Origin: Allomyces macrogynus ATCC 38327
Taxonomy: Eukaryota; Blastocladiomycota; Blastocladiomycetes; Blastocladiales; Blastocladiaceae
Assembly (NCBI GenBank): GCA_000151295.1
Contig: GG745362.1
Location: 126,012 to 164,331, forward strand
DNA: 38,320 bases
Reading direction: 5' to 3'
Positions within the stretch are counted from its first letter, which is position 1; every line of letters starts with the position of its first letter. Below are positions 20,730 through 31,187 of this stretch, in pieces. The notes beneath the pieces are model-generated. The model worked only from the letters and a program-made list of their open reading frames with translations. It made no database searches and was not told the DNA's origin. Made by a program: the position numbers and the translations under genes.

Positions 20730-23700
20730 ATGCAAGAGCCGCAGCCCGCCGCGACGCAAGTCACATCAATACCGCAGTGGTCGCAGCTGCAAGAACGACT
20801 GCTGTGCAGTCACGGCCATCGACGTGCAGCCCCAATTGCGGTGCAAGTATTTTTCGCGCCGTCTTGGACCGCCGCGGTGGTTGTTGTCTTGGCCGTGTCA
20901 TTTTTGCTCGTGGCCGGGCCGACTGTCCCTGTCACTGCGGCCACGTTCAAGATCACCGCCGTTCTACCGCTCACAGACTCTGGTGTGTGCGTAAGCCCTG
21001 CGCCTCTTCGTTCACGGACCCTCAAGTGCCAACATCTGATAAAGTATGCACCATGACCCCACCCTCGAGGCTCGAGCTCGGTCGCAGCAGGTATCCAGGA
21101 CGCGCTGCTCGCCGCGCAGGGTATCATTGACCAGGCCGTGCAGGGCAGCAACCACACAGTCGCGCTCAACATCAAGGATTCGGCGGGCAACTTGACGGTC
21201 GCGACCAAGGAAGTGTTTGACGCGGCACATGATGGCGCCGTCGCGATCATTGGCGAGGTGGGCAGCAGCGTCACAATCCCGCTCGCGCTCGCCACGACGA
21301 ATTTGGGACTATGGACGTGCTCTGGGTCCGCGACGGCACCGGATCTCGCGGCGACGAAGGGATTCCCGTTCTTTTTCCGCACAATATCTGTGCGTGCGCT
21401 TTCCTTGGTCCAGTTTGAGCGGATTTGGAGTGAAATTCACCTATCATGCCTGACAGTAGAGCGACGTGGAGCAAGGTCGCTTTCTCGCGCGCTTTGTCCG
21501 CCTCATGCAATGGCACAGCGTCGCCGTCCTCTACTGCTCCGACGCCTACGGTCTCGGCCTCTCGTCCGTGTTCCGAGAGGAAGCCGACGCGCAAAACGTG
21601 CAGATTGCGGCCATGCAATCGCACTCGTCCATGGACCGCAATGGGTACACGCCGGCGCTCACGGCCATCAAGGACTCGGGCACGCGCATCATCATCTTTT
21701 TCGGGCTCGCCACGGACCTGATCGATATTGCGCGACACGGGCGCGACCTCGATATGATTGGTAACGGCTACGTGTGGATTGGCGCGGACGGGATTTCGGA
21801 TCTGCCGGACGTCCTGGCCACGTCCGGCAAGCCGAGCGACGTTGAGAATTGCAACGGCGTCCTGTTTTCAGTGCCGGACCAGCAGGGCGGCGCGCAGTAC
21901 CCGAGTTTTTGGAGCACGTTCCATGCCGCGTACCCGAAACACGCCGACATGCCGCCCTACGCGACGCTGTTTGTCGACTGCTACCAGGCGCTCGCGCGCA
22001 GTCTTGTCCGCCTCGCGGCCAAGTACGGCGCGGACACGGTGCTCAAGCGCGCGTACCCGGCAGGGATCACGGTCGGCGACTTTGTCGTGCCGTTTGAGGG
22101 CGTGTCGGGACCAGTCGCGATTGGTGCTGACAGCAACCGCGTTGCCGATTTCGTTATTCAAAACATGTGGAGCGGGAGGGTAGCGACCGTCTACACCTAC
22201 CCGCCCGGCGCAACGGCCCTTAAGTCGACGAGCACGGCGGTGCGTTTTTACGATGGGACGTCAAACGTTCCGTCTGATCGCCCTGAGCAGCACGAGGGTT
22301 ATGTCCGGTGGACGTCGGCAGGCGGGATCGGGATCGCGGCCGTGACGGCAGTTCTGATTGCGGTTGTGGTTGTCATGATGGGCTACTTGTTCCTTCGCCG
22401 CACGCATCCGGGAGTGCGGAGCTTGTCGTTTGTCTTTTTGGTGCAAATCGCGGTGGGCGTGGTGCTGGTTTTGGCCTCGGTGTTGGTCAGTATTGGCGTC
22501 CCGACGACCCTGACTTGCAACTTGCACTCGTGGTGCCTGCTGATGGGTCTGGTGTTGGTGCTGTCGGCGATTGCGGCCAAATCCTACCGAGTCTGGCGGG
22601 TACGCACGCATCGCTCTCATCCCGTTTTTCCGTGAGCGACCCGTTGCTCACGACGCTCATTTCCCAGGTATTCGACTTGAGCCACCGTGTCGAAAAGCTT
22701 CACCGGCTCAGCGACACATGGTTGCTCCTGGCGTGCCTCGCGATCGCGCTCGGGCAAGCTCTGATTCTCACGTTGTCGACGGTCTTAGCCCCGCTCGAGC
22801 CCGTCTTGATCAGCCTGGTCACATCGGTCTCGTACAAGTGCACGGCGGGCAAGTCCACGTGGTCGATTCTGTCGCAGGCGCTGCTCCTGGTTTACAACTT
22901 GGCACTGTTCGTGTCGGTGCTGTATCTCGCGTTCAAGACACGCAAGGCGTTTTCGGCGTTCAAGGAGACAACCTACATCGGCTACGCCTGGTGCGCTGTC
23001 CTTCTCCCGAATTTACGCCACGACCATATCGAGATGATTGCTAACAACCTTCTCCACCAGTCAAAACATGTTCATTTGCGCCGCCATCATCGTCCCGCTG
23101 CGGTACCACGCGCCCGACTCGATCGCACTCACGGCATATATTATTCGCACGGTGCTGCTCCTCTACGCGTCGCTCTTCACGTTCTTGCTACTGGTCGCGC
23201 GCATTGCGCTGGTCCCGTTCCTCGCCAAGCGGCAATCGGTGCTCGACATGCAACAAATGTGGGGCAACGCGCCGTGGCCGTGGTCGTCGAGCGACGCGGC
23301 TGCATTGGTGTCGGCAGCGGCCGACACGCGCGTCGGGTTCCCGACGACGATGCAGGGCAAGTACGCCGTGCGCAAAGGCAACAGTATATTCGCACCGTGG
23401 CGCACGCACCGGCTCACCCTCTTTGCGCTCGAAGGCTGGCTCGCGCTGTCACGCGTCACCAAGGACACCGAGTGCGGCAAACTGTTCAAGCTGCGCACCG
23501 TCGCGTTTGATCCGAACCCGGCCGCCGTGGGGGAGAGCACGACTTGTATCGAATTACGCGTCGATTCCACCAGTTACCTCGTCGAATGCACGTCCATGAC
23601 GGACAAGGCGCGGTGGGTGCGCGCATTGGCGACGCATTGCCCAATGTACACCCGGTCGGGGAAGGGGTCGGCGAATACGGACGCGACGGCGTGTGCGTTG

Positions 23701-24051
23701 GCGCCGTTGATTGTCGAGGACCCTGTGGTCGCCGCGGCAGAGGTCAGTGGTGGTGGGGATGTCGCAAGAACGTTGGCGGCGTTGGGGGTGCCGGTGGGGG
23801 CGAGTGGGTTGGTGCAGCTGCGCGTGCAGGAGGAGATGCTGCTGATGGGTGCAGCGACGCCGCGTTCGGTGGGGTCAAATCCGGTGGAGAGTGGAAGGCG
23901 CGGGTCGACGGCCACGACTACGGCGGCGGCGACCAGTAGTGCTGCGTCGTCAGGTCGGTCGGATGGGAAACCGGCGTGGCGGCCGCAGGTCGAGGGTTTG
24001 GTGCCGGCGGACCAGGCCGGTAAGCGGGAGTGCGGGCCGTTCAAGACGTGA
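20730..24051 (+). CDS. Class C (GABA-B-like) GPCR with C-terminal PH-like domain, copy 2
   Basis: Five exons: 20730-20982, 21070-21389, 21460-22599, 22668-22990 and 23061-24051 (introns 87, 70, 68 and 70 bp); 1008 residues. The first acceptor is set at GAG 21067-21069 by alignment with copy 1; CAG at 21088-21090 is in the same phase and would remove seven residues. About 50 residues precede the hydrophobic signal (VVVVLAVSFLLVAG). Ligand domain from ATFKITAVLPL, 7TM about 472-733 with TCNLHSW and SYKC, PH-like domain about 782-872 (RTHRLTLFALEGWLALSR, FKLRTVAFDPN, DKARWVRAL), then a Val/Gly/Ser-rich tail of about 135 residues. It lacks two introns present in copy 1 (in SSDA|YG and before KGNS), and has one before VFD that copy 1 lacks. 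Confidence 0.9.
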
Positions 24052-24059
24052 AGAATATA

Positions 24060-24065
24060 AATAAA
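24060..24065 (+). promoter_or_regulatory. Candidate poly(A) signal AATAAA for GPCR copy 2
   Basis: AATAAA lies 9 nt after the stop codon of copy 2, in an A/T-rich patch. The position is very close to the stop, so it would imply a short 3' UTR. Confidence 0.4.
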
Positions 24066-25161
24066 CATGATACGCCCGGTCGTCCAAGTTGATCCAGGAC
24101 TGACCCAACCTGTACGCCAGACGAGGTGTGGGCCGCGAGCACTGGCCGGAATTGCGGGTGCGAGCGACGCGTCTGGGCGGAGGCACCGTTGCTCTGCGGG
24201 CCCGCCAGCCGCTCCGTCACAGAAGGTGGAATCGAGAGCTGCCGGCCGCTAGTGCTCTGTTCTGGGCGACACGACCACGTTGCGCCACAGCAGCTGGCGC
24301 CCAGCACGATGCTTTGCGCCGTGCGGTGTACCGCTGCGGTGGCAAGGCCAACACGACTCCAACATCCGCACGCGCGTTTGCAACCTCCATCGTGGCCACC
24401 ACCAGGCGCACCGACAGCACCGGCAACTGCTCGCAAACGAGTCTCCACAACACGACGCGCGATGTGCACACGGCCACTGCTCCTGGACGCGCGCCGAGAT
24501 GGCCAGCGCGCACCGGTTCGGAAGCAGATTGGTGGCACGCAGGCTTGACCGAAGCCCGCACCAACACCATCGACGGCGCCGCCATTGTCCTCGTCGTCGA
24601 TGTGTATCGGCAGCCGGAAGCGCGCGCCACACTCTGGTCCCCTCACGTTGATTCGGCGCTGTTGTTGTTGCGTGAGCGAGCGCGCACAAGACTGGCTGCA
24701 ACTTTGACCGCCGTGCCCGCTGACTTGATAATTATGTTGTTGCACGTTTCGATGCAGCCAGGCCTTGTTGGAACAAGACGAAACGTCGCACAACACCACG
24801 CCGTCCCGCTTCCACCATCATCAAAACGGTCGATCCTGTGCAGAGAGTGTGCGCACGGTCGCGCTCGTGTGCTCGCTCGGTTTTTTCTCGACCTCGCCGC
24901 CTGGGGCAAGTGACAATCCCTTCTCTCTCCAACGACGCTCCGTGCACCGCACCCGCCCTCCGCGCGCCCCCACGCTCCGCCGTCCGCTCGACATCGGCTC
25001 TGTGCGCACTCACACGCGCGCCCTGACAACCGATTGATTGCCGCGCGCTTGAGCGACACCAAGTTCCCACGCGGCCGTTTCCCGTGGTTCCCAGCGCCCC
25101 ACACACAGGCAAATTTGAAGGGACCCGTCACGCAGGCCATCAACGACCGCGGCTGTCTTCC
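24066..25161. other. Intergenic between class C GPCR copies 2 and 3
   Basis: About 1.1 kb with no supported gene on either strand. Overlapping frames are Arg/Ala-rich shadows. The promoter of copy 3 is expected here. Confidence 0.5.
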
Positions 25162-28100
25162 ATGATCATCAACCTCGCGCCACGAGTGCCAATCCGGCGG
25201 CGGCGAGCGAGCCATCGGCGGCTCGCGCAAGTCGTCACGGCCGTACTCGTCGCGCTGTGCCTCGCAGTCACGTTTGCCGCCGCCGCGCAATTCAAGATCG
25301 CTGGTGCCTTTCCCAAGGGTACGCGACACGGCTCTTTGCGTAACGTATCGCCAAATTGGCCAAATTGGCTCACCCGCAACGCTCAATCAATTCGCCAGGC
25401 GGCGGATCGTCGACCATTCAGGAATCGCTAGCCGTCGCGCAAGACCTCGTCAACGAGTATGCGTCGGGCACGGGCGGCGGCAACCATTCGTTTGTGCTCG
25501 ACATCAAGGACACGAACGGCACGATCACGGGCGCGTCCAAGGCCATGTTCGACGCCATCAACGACGGCGCCGTGGCCGTGATTGGTGACTTGAGTTCCGA
25601 CAGCACGATCCCAATGGCACTGCAGTCGAATAATTTCAAGGTGTGGCAATGCACGGGTTCGGTCACGACGCCGCTGTTGGGAGCCAAGAACGGTTATCCG
25701 TTCTTTTTCCGGTACGTTTGCGCTTTTTCATCAAATCACTGGGCCGGTTTGCGCTTGAAATTGTTGGCTCGTCGGAGTTGAACTCATCACGCCTGTCGAT
25801 GTCCCATTCCAGGACAATTCCTGTACGATTCGCTTGCGCCGTCGCTTCACACGGGCTTCTACCGCACGTGCGCGAATTGACCTGTTCCTCTGCTTGGTCC
25901 TGCAACCAATAGGACGACGGGGTCCAAGGCGTCTTTCTCGCGCAATTTGTACGGCGCATGGGCTGGCGCAGCATCGCCGTGCTCTTCAGCTCAGACGCGT
26001 ACGTTTACTGCCTTCTTCCCGTGTGCCAAATCTGAGTCGCAGCGCTGACGGATACCCCATCCCTCCACGAAAGGTACGGTAACGGGATTCAGTCGACGTT
26101 TCAGACCGAGGCGAGCAAGCAAGGAATTCAGGTCACCACGACGCAAACGTTTGCGCCGCGCGGCGGGCCCAACGCCGACTACAGCATTGCGCTCAACGCC
26201 ATTTTGCATTCGGGCACGCGCATCGTCCTGTTTGTCGGCTACTCGTTCGACTTTGTCACCATTGCCGCGCGCGCGCGCAAGCTGGGCATGATCGGCAACG
26301 ACTGGGTGTGGATCGGGTACGCTCGTTCCATTCGACAATTGCACCGTCGGTTTTTTGGGTTTGGCGATTCACTGATCATCCTTTGTTTCGCAATAGTGCC
26401 GACGGGATCTCGGACCTGGGCGATAGACTCTCCGCACCGGGCAACAGCTACTCGTCGACCGACCGCGACAATGCCAACGGCGTCCTCTTTTCGTTCCCCG
26501 TCGAAAAGGGCCCGCAGTTTTCGTTGTTCTGGGACAAGTACCGCGCCAAGTACCCCGGTCGGACCGAAATGGGTCACTACGGCACGCTGTTTGCCGACTG
26601 CTACCTGGCCCTCGCGCGCGGGATCCTGAAGGTCGCGGGCGCGCAGGGCACCGACGTCGTGACCAAGCGCAGCTACGCGCCGGGCACTTCGCTCAAGGAC
26701 TTTCTCGAGCCATTTGACGGCGTCTCGGGCCGTGTCGAGTTTGATTCCGCTGGCGACCGAATTGCCCAGATGAACATGTACAACATCTACAATGGCAACG
26801 CCAATGCCGTCTACACGTTCCCGCTCGGCGCCACGACGCTGACGGCCACGTCGACGCCCGTCAAGTTTTATTCGGGCTCGTCGACGCCGCCGTCGGACCG
26901 GCCAGCTTACCTGATCGCCTATGTCACGTATTCCTCTGTTGGCGGGATCGTGATTGCGGCCGTGAACGGCCTCCTGATCCTCGTCGTCATTGGCACGACC
27001 GTCTACCTCTACCGCGAGCGCAACCATGCCTCGGTCAAGCAAATGTCGTGGCCGTTCCTCGTGCAGATTTCAGTCGGCGTGGTCATGACGCTCGGGACCA
27101 TATTTTTCTGGATCGGCGTGCCTACAAAGCTCTCGTGCAACCTACAGTCGTGGATCTTTGGCCTGAGTCTCGAAATTACGCTGTCGGCCGTGGCGGCGAA
27201 AGCGTTCCGGTGTGTTTGAGCTTTCCTGTTTTGCTTTTTCTCGACATTGCGACGGCTAATCATTCTTTTGCGTTGTTCTTCACCTTCTCCACCCGAATTT
27301 CTAGGATTTGGAAAGGTACGCCGGCCCGCATTTTCCCACACTGCCTGCGTCCGCGCCGACCCCCTTCCGATGCGCTGCTGACCCGTCCCGCTTTGAATCA
27401 TCGCAGTTTTCGACAATAAGGCGCTCCTACGACTGCGCAACCTCAGCAACGCGCGGCTCTTTGCGGGCTGCGGCGCGATTGTCGGCGTCCAGGCACTGAT
27501 CCAACTGATTTGGACGCTGCTGGCCCCGCTCGAGCCGCAAATCGTTGCGTCGCCCACGTCGATCGCCTACAAGTGCGCGTCGAAAGATGCGACCATCGAC
27601 ACCGTGTTCCGCACTATCAGCATCGTCTACAACACGTTGCTCTTGGCCGCCGTGCTGTTTTTGGCGTACAAGACGCGGCGCGCGTTTTCGCAGTACCGCG
27701 AGTCGAAATTGTGCGTGTTCGCGCTCTGGTCGGCATTTATCAGGTGGAAAACTGACGTTGGAATTGACTTCCTTCGCACCTCCCTCTAGCATCGCCTACA
27801 CGACGTGCGTGTCTGCCATGCTCACCATTTTTCGGCGAGGAAACACGCATTGACGCACGATCATCCCCGAATCTCCAGCCAAAACATTTTCCTGTGCGGT
27901 ATCATCGTCACGTACGTCCTGCTTAACCCGTCACCCCCCCCCCCCCCCCCAAATAGCAACCTGACTCACGACTCGTCAACAACCTGGACCTCCCCTAGCC
28001 CGCTGCTCTACGTTCCGACCGACAGCTGGGCGCTTGGCGCCTTCTACGTGCGCACGTGCATTATCATGTACAGCTGCATCTTCTCGTTTGGTGCGCTGGT

Positions 28101-29076
28101 CGGCCGGATCGCGCTGGTGCCGTTCTTGGCGCACCGCAAGGCCGCCGAGACGGGCGTGCGCATGGTGTTTGAGGGCATGTCGTCGACGGACGGCACGTCG
28201 TCGGCCGAGCAAATGGTCGGCAAGCCCACGACGCTGCAAGGAAAATATCCAGTCAAGTACGATTATTGCCGCTTTTCTTCATGCTTCATCGTCCAGATGG
28301 CTAAGTCTGCTCCATTTGCACTTTTTCTACATTTCAGGATCGCCAACAAGTTGTTCGAGACGTGGAAGTTGCACAGGCTGACGCTGTTTGCGCTTGAAGG
28401 GTACGGCGCATCCGTCGCGCCTTTTTCCTTCCGCCCGAGATCGCGTTTTCGAGCCTGACCTGTGGCCTACTGCGTCCCACTTCTAGCTTTTTGGGCCTGT
28501 CGCGGCTGACCACGTCGACCGAGCAGGGCAAGCTCTTCAAGCTGCGCGCCGTGACCTTCGACCCGGATCCGGCCACACCGCTCTGTCTCGAGTTACGTGC
28601 CGACTCGACGTCGTACCTGGTGCAGTTTTCCACCGACGAGGACAAGCAGACGTGGATTCGCGCGCTGTCGGGTACGCTCTCCACTCCCCACCCTCCGGAA
28701 CCACTGTCACTCACACGCCACTCCTCCCTTAGTCCACTGCAACGTCTTCTCGCGCGCCGCGGGTCAATCCTCCTCGCACCACCGCACGGTCCAGCCCGCG
28801 CCGGCCATCACGGCCTCGCAGCTGATGAGCCAGACGTCGCGGCTGTTGGGCCACACCGAGCACGAAATGACGCTTTCGGCAATCGCGCCGGGCGCGGCTG
28901 TGGGTGGCGGTGGGCCGGCGTCGGCGGCGGTGCCGCCCGTCATGTCGCCCGGAACGACGCCGGCCGGGATGTGCGCGTCGGCGGGTGGCCCGAATGGGGC
29001 GGGTGGGCAGGGGACGGGGCACCCAAGCGGCGGGCAGTGGGGGAAGATTGGGGATATTGTGCCGAGTTTGAAGTAA
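25162..29076 (+). CDS. Class C (GABA-B-like) GPCR with C-terminal PH-like domain, copy 3, intron-rich
   Basis: Fourteen exons: 25162-25318, 25399-25711, 25813-25822, 25913-25998, 26074-26316, 26397-27209, 27305-27315, 27407-27710, 27790-27804, 27879-27911, 27999-28256, 28338-28400, 28487-28671 and 28733-29076. All phases agree and give 944 residues. Signal peptide (VVTAVLVALCLAVTFAAA), ligand domain from QFKIAGAFPK, 7TM about 446-706 (SCNLQSW and AYKC), PH-like domain about 748-833 (WKLHRLTLFALEGFLGLSR, FKLRAVTFDPDP, EDKQTWIRAL), then a Gly/Ala/Pro tail. Introns are 61-101 bp and mostly start GTACG or GTGCG. Exons of 10, 11 and 15 nt restore residues conserved in copies 1 and 2 (RTIP, RIWKV, FIAYT). 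The intron at 27912-27998 holds a 17-C run. Most diverged of the three copies. Confidence 0.88.
25813..25822 (+). other. 10-nt microexon (RTIP) in GPCR copy 3
   Basis: Flanked by CAG (25810-25812) and GTACGA (25823 on). With the preceding CG it encodes R-T-I-P, matching R-T-I-P and R-T-I-S of the paralogues, where it is simply the end of exon 2. Skipping it would break the frame. Confidence 0.8.
27305..27315 (+). other. 11-nt microexon (R-I-W-K-V) in GPCR copy 3
   Basis: Flanked by TAG and GTACGC. It supplies I-W-K and halves of the flanking codons, aligning with RLWRV and RVWRV after TM3 in the paralogues. Skipping it would shift the frame. Confidence 0.8.
27790..27804 (+). other. 15-nt microexon (F-I-A-Y-T) in GPCR copy 3
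   Basis: Flanked by TAG and GTGCGT. It encodes the equivalent of the YIGYA that precedes C-Q-N in copies 1 and 2. Its length is a multiple of three, so skipping would delete five residues before a TM helix without a frameshift. Confidence 0.78.
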
Positions 29077-29586
29077 TGATGGGTGGTGGAGAGGGAGACG
29101 GCTGGGTTTTGTGTTTTGTACGGGTAGTAGTTGTCAAGAATCCATCATCTATTTTGTGACCTGCGGGCATTTTGGAGTGGGAATCGTTTGGGGTTGCCAA
29201 GAGGGAGGAGCGGCAAGTACCACGTTGCACACGAAGAATCAGCGCCAGCACAGAAGGCCAACCAACGGCGACCAATGGCACGATGATCCTCGCGTTCAGC
29301 ATGTAGTTCATGATTGCGCGGAGAGAGGACAAAACAGATGACAACAGCAAAGCCCATTCATATTGATCAGAGCACGTGATATTCTGTTCTGCGTTTGGGT
29401 ATTGTCGTCAAGGTCTCCCTGGCTGACAAGAAGCTGATTGAGGGGCGAGAGCTGACAGAAGCTACTTGCAGCTCAGTCAAATCAGAGAGGGAAGGAATTC
29501 GACCAGAGGCAGCGTTTCTTTTCTCCATCTCCCACGATTTCGCAACTCTCAGAAGCTGTCAAGTACGGCGCTGTGCAACTTCCACT
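29077..29586. other. Intergenic after the GPCR array
   Basis: No supported gene; A/T-richer than the receptor genes. An in-frame extension of the next gene upstream to 29395 exists but begins with GTG and lacks repeat-like sequence. Confidence 0.5.
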
Positions 29587-30147
29587 ATGCCGACCATCCA
29601 CAACAGCACCGTTGTCAAGCTCAATGTTCCCGACGTGATCAACCTCATCCTCGTCAAGGCAGTACACTTGCACGCACGCGACGACGTCCATGGTCTCGCG
29701 CAATATGCGCGCACCATGCTCCGCCGCGACATTCCATCCGTTCTCCCAGCCATTCTGTTCCACGCGCCAGCGCTCGCACCAGAAGTTGCATCCGCTGCTG
29801 GCGACCTTGTGATCCTCGATGCCTGGCGCGACGTGAACCCATCCAAGTTACAAGTCGTCGTGGAGCTGTGCATTAACAAGGCATGTCTTCACGAGCGCGT
29901 AAATGTGCTTGAATGGTGGCGCGTGTCGGGCATGCCGCTCAAGTACTCAAGTTCCGCGATGGACATGGCCAGCAAGCTCGGACATGTGCGTGTCCTGCAA
30001 TGGTGGCGCGACTCGGGGCTCAAGCTCAAGTACTCGAGGAATGCCGTATCGGGGGCAGCAGCAAGAGGACATATCGTCGTGCTTGAGTGGTGGAATGCGT
30101 CGGGACTCGAGTTTCCGCCAATTCATCATGTGACGCGATGGGTTTGA
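29587..30147 (+). CDS. Short ankyrin-like repeat protein, WW-repeat type
   Basis: ATG at 29587 gives 186 residues. The N-terminal half (MPTIHNSTVVKLNVPDVINL...) resembles a small domain of Allomyces-type repeat proteins, as far as I recall them. From about residue 110 come three units of the form VLEWWRVSG..LKYS...AS..GHV, spaced about 28-29 residues apart, ending in VLEWWNASGLEF and a stop. These look like degenerate ankyrin repeats, which act in protein binding. Related proteins I recall have many more repeats, so this copy may be truncated at its C-terminus. The downstream frame does not continue the repeat. Partners and function unknown. Confidence 0.65.
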   Translation: MPTIHNSTVVKLNVPDVINLILVKAVHLHARDDVHGLAQYARTMLRRDIPSVLPAILFHAPALAPEVASAAGDLVILDAWRDVNPSKLQVVVELCINKACLHERVNVLEWWRVSGMPLKYSSSAMDMASKLGHVRVLQWWRDSGLKLKYSRNAVSGAAARGHIVVLEWWNASGLEFPPIHHVTRWV

Positions 30148-30354
30148 GCGCTATTTTGGCTCCCAATGTTGTCATACGCGATGCACCTCCATCAGGTCTC
30201 TCCGGCTGTGAAATGACAGTGGATCGTTGTCTCTCCCTTTCCAATGATCACACGGTTATCAGCCAATGCGCAATCCAGATGCAGCACAGCCAAATTCAAG
30301 TCGCAATGACAGACTCAAAACCGTGCGTCGAAGTCAAACGTGAAACTTGTTCAG
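30148..30354. other. Short gap before the RGG-rich segment
   Basis: An alternative frame is open through this stretch, but its composition is not convincing. It could contain an intron or be untranslated. Confidence 0.3.
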
Positions 30355-30523
30355 CCAGTGGCGGCAGCAGAGCGGTCCTCGTGGGCCGATACGGGCCAGT
30401 TATCGCGGCAATGCTCGGTATGGCAGCCGTGGTGGCAATGGCGGCTGGGGTGGTCGTGGCCGAGATGACAGCCGTAGCGATGGTGACGGCCGTGGCGGTC
30501 AAAAACGTGGTCGGTGGGGATAA
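30355..30523 (+). other. Possible terminal exon coding an RGG-box tail
   Basis: Following a CAG acceptor-like site (30352-30354), one frame encodes SQWRQQSGPRGPIRASYRGN, then a run with RGG and GRG units (for example GSRGGNGGWGGRGRDD) and ends KRGRWG before TAA at 30521-30523. This composition is typical of RNA-binding protein tails. No upstream exon with matching phase could be fixed, so this is an exon candidate or relic. A competing open frame covers the same bases with Ala/Val-rich sequence. Confidence 0.3.
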
Positions 30524-30866
30524 GGGGATGGTTGATGGTTCTGTCGTTTGAAGTTTATTCTGCAGTTTGAGGTAAAATGCCTTTTCTAGACCTTGCTGCA
30601 TGCGGCTCTTGCTAATGAGAGGCATCATCAAAGCGGGACTCTTAAGTACTCTTTCGTGTTCTCTTGCGACTTTGAACCACAGTGATATAAAAAGACCCAA
30701 ATTGCAAAGACATTAAATGGGCCAGAACAGAACAAGAAAATTTACACCCTGCAGCTCGTACCAATCTGCGCCAACAAACCAGAGTAGCAGCACCATCACG
30801 CCTCAAACTCTCCCGCTGCTGCTTCTGTCGCAGCAGATCGTACTGTCGCGTCACAGGTTCTCGCGT
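30524..30866. other. Intergenic, A/T-richer, with a TATA-like element
   Basis: TATAAAAAG lies at 30686-30694, 23 nt before an ATG at 30717 on the plus strand. The frame from that ATG is antisense to the better-supported minus-strand gene and lacks protein character, so the element has no confident target. Confidence 0.4.
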
Positions 30867-31187
30867 TCACACGACTGGTTGCGGCTCCGACTCGCCGCCA
30901 ACAAGCGGCGTCGATGGCAAATGCGTTTGAGCGGGTCCTTCAGGGACAAACGTGTCGGTCGGCGACGCCTGCACGAGTTGAATCAAATTCTGCCGCACGA
31001 CCGCCCACTGTAGGTCCATATACATGGCGTCCACGTGGTAAAACGAGAACGCGTCGGGATTCTCACCTGGGACACGGATCGTGACAAGAAGCACGACAAT
31101 TTTATGTCCGGCAGGCTGCGGCAGGTCGATTCGGTGCGCCATCGCTGGTGCTTGCCCAGCGGCGACGGTGTTGGTGATGGTGTTCAT
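30867..31187 (-). CDS. Small protein of unknown function
   Basis: Single-exon reading of 106 residues beginning MNTITNTVAAGQAPAMAHRI. Codons are strongly G/C-ending, as in confident genes. The centre is ordered (HKIVVLLVTIRVPGE, then DAFSFYHVDAMYMDLQW) and the C-terminus is Pro/Thr-rich. No signal peptide, TM segment or known motif. It may be a complete small gene or the first exon of something longer; the TGA at 30867-30869 closes the frame. Confidence 0.5.
   Translation of the reverse strand: MNTITNTVAAGQAPAMAHRIDLPQPAGHKIVVLLVTIRVPGENPDAFSFYHVDAMYMDLQWAVVRQNLIQLVQASPTDTFVPEGPAQTHLPSTPLVGGESEPQPVV

Noticed and set aside
30717..31013. Plus-strand frame beginning just after a TATA-like element.
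   Set aside because: It overlaps in antisense a minus-strand frame with much better codon use and ordered sequence.
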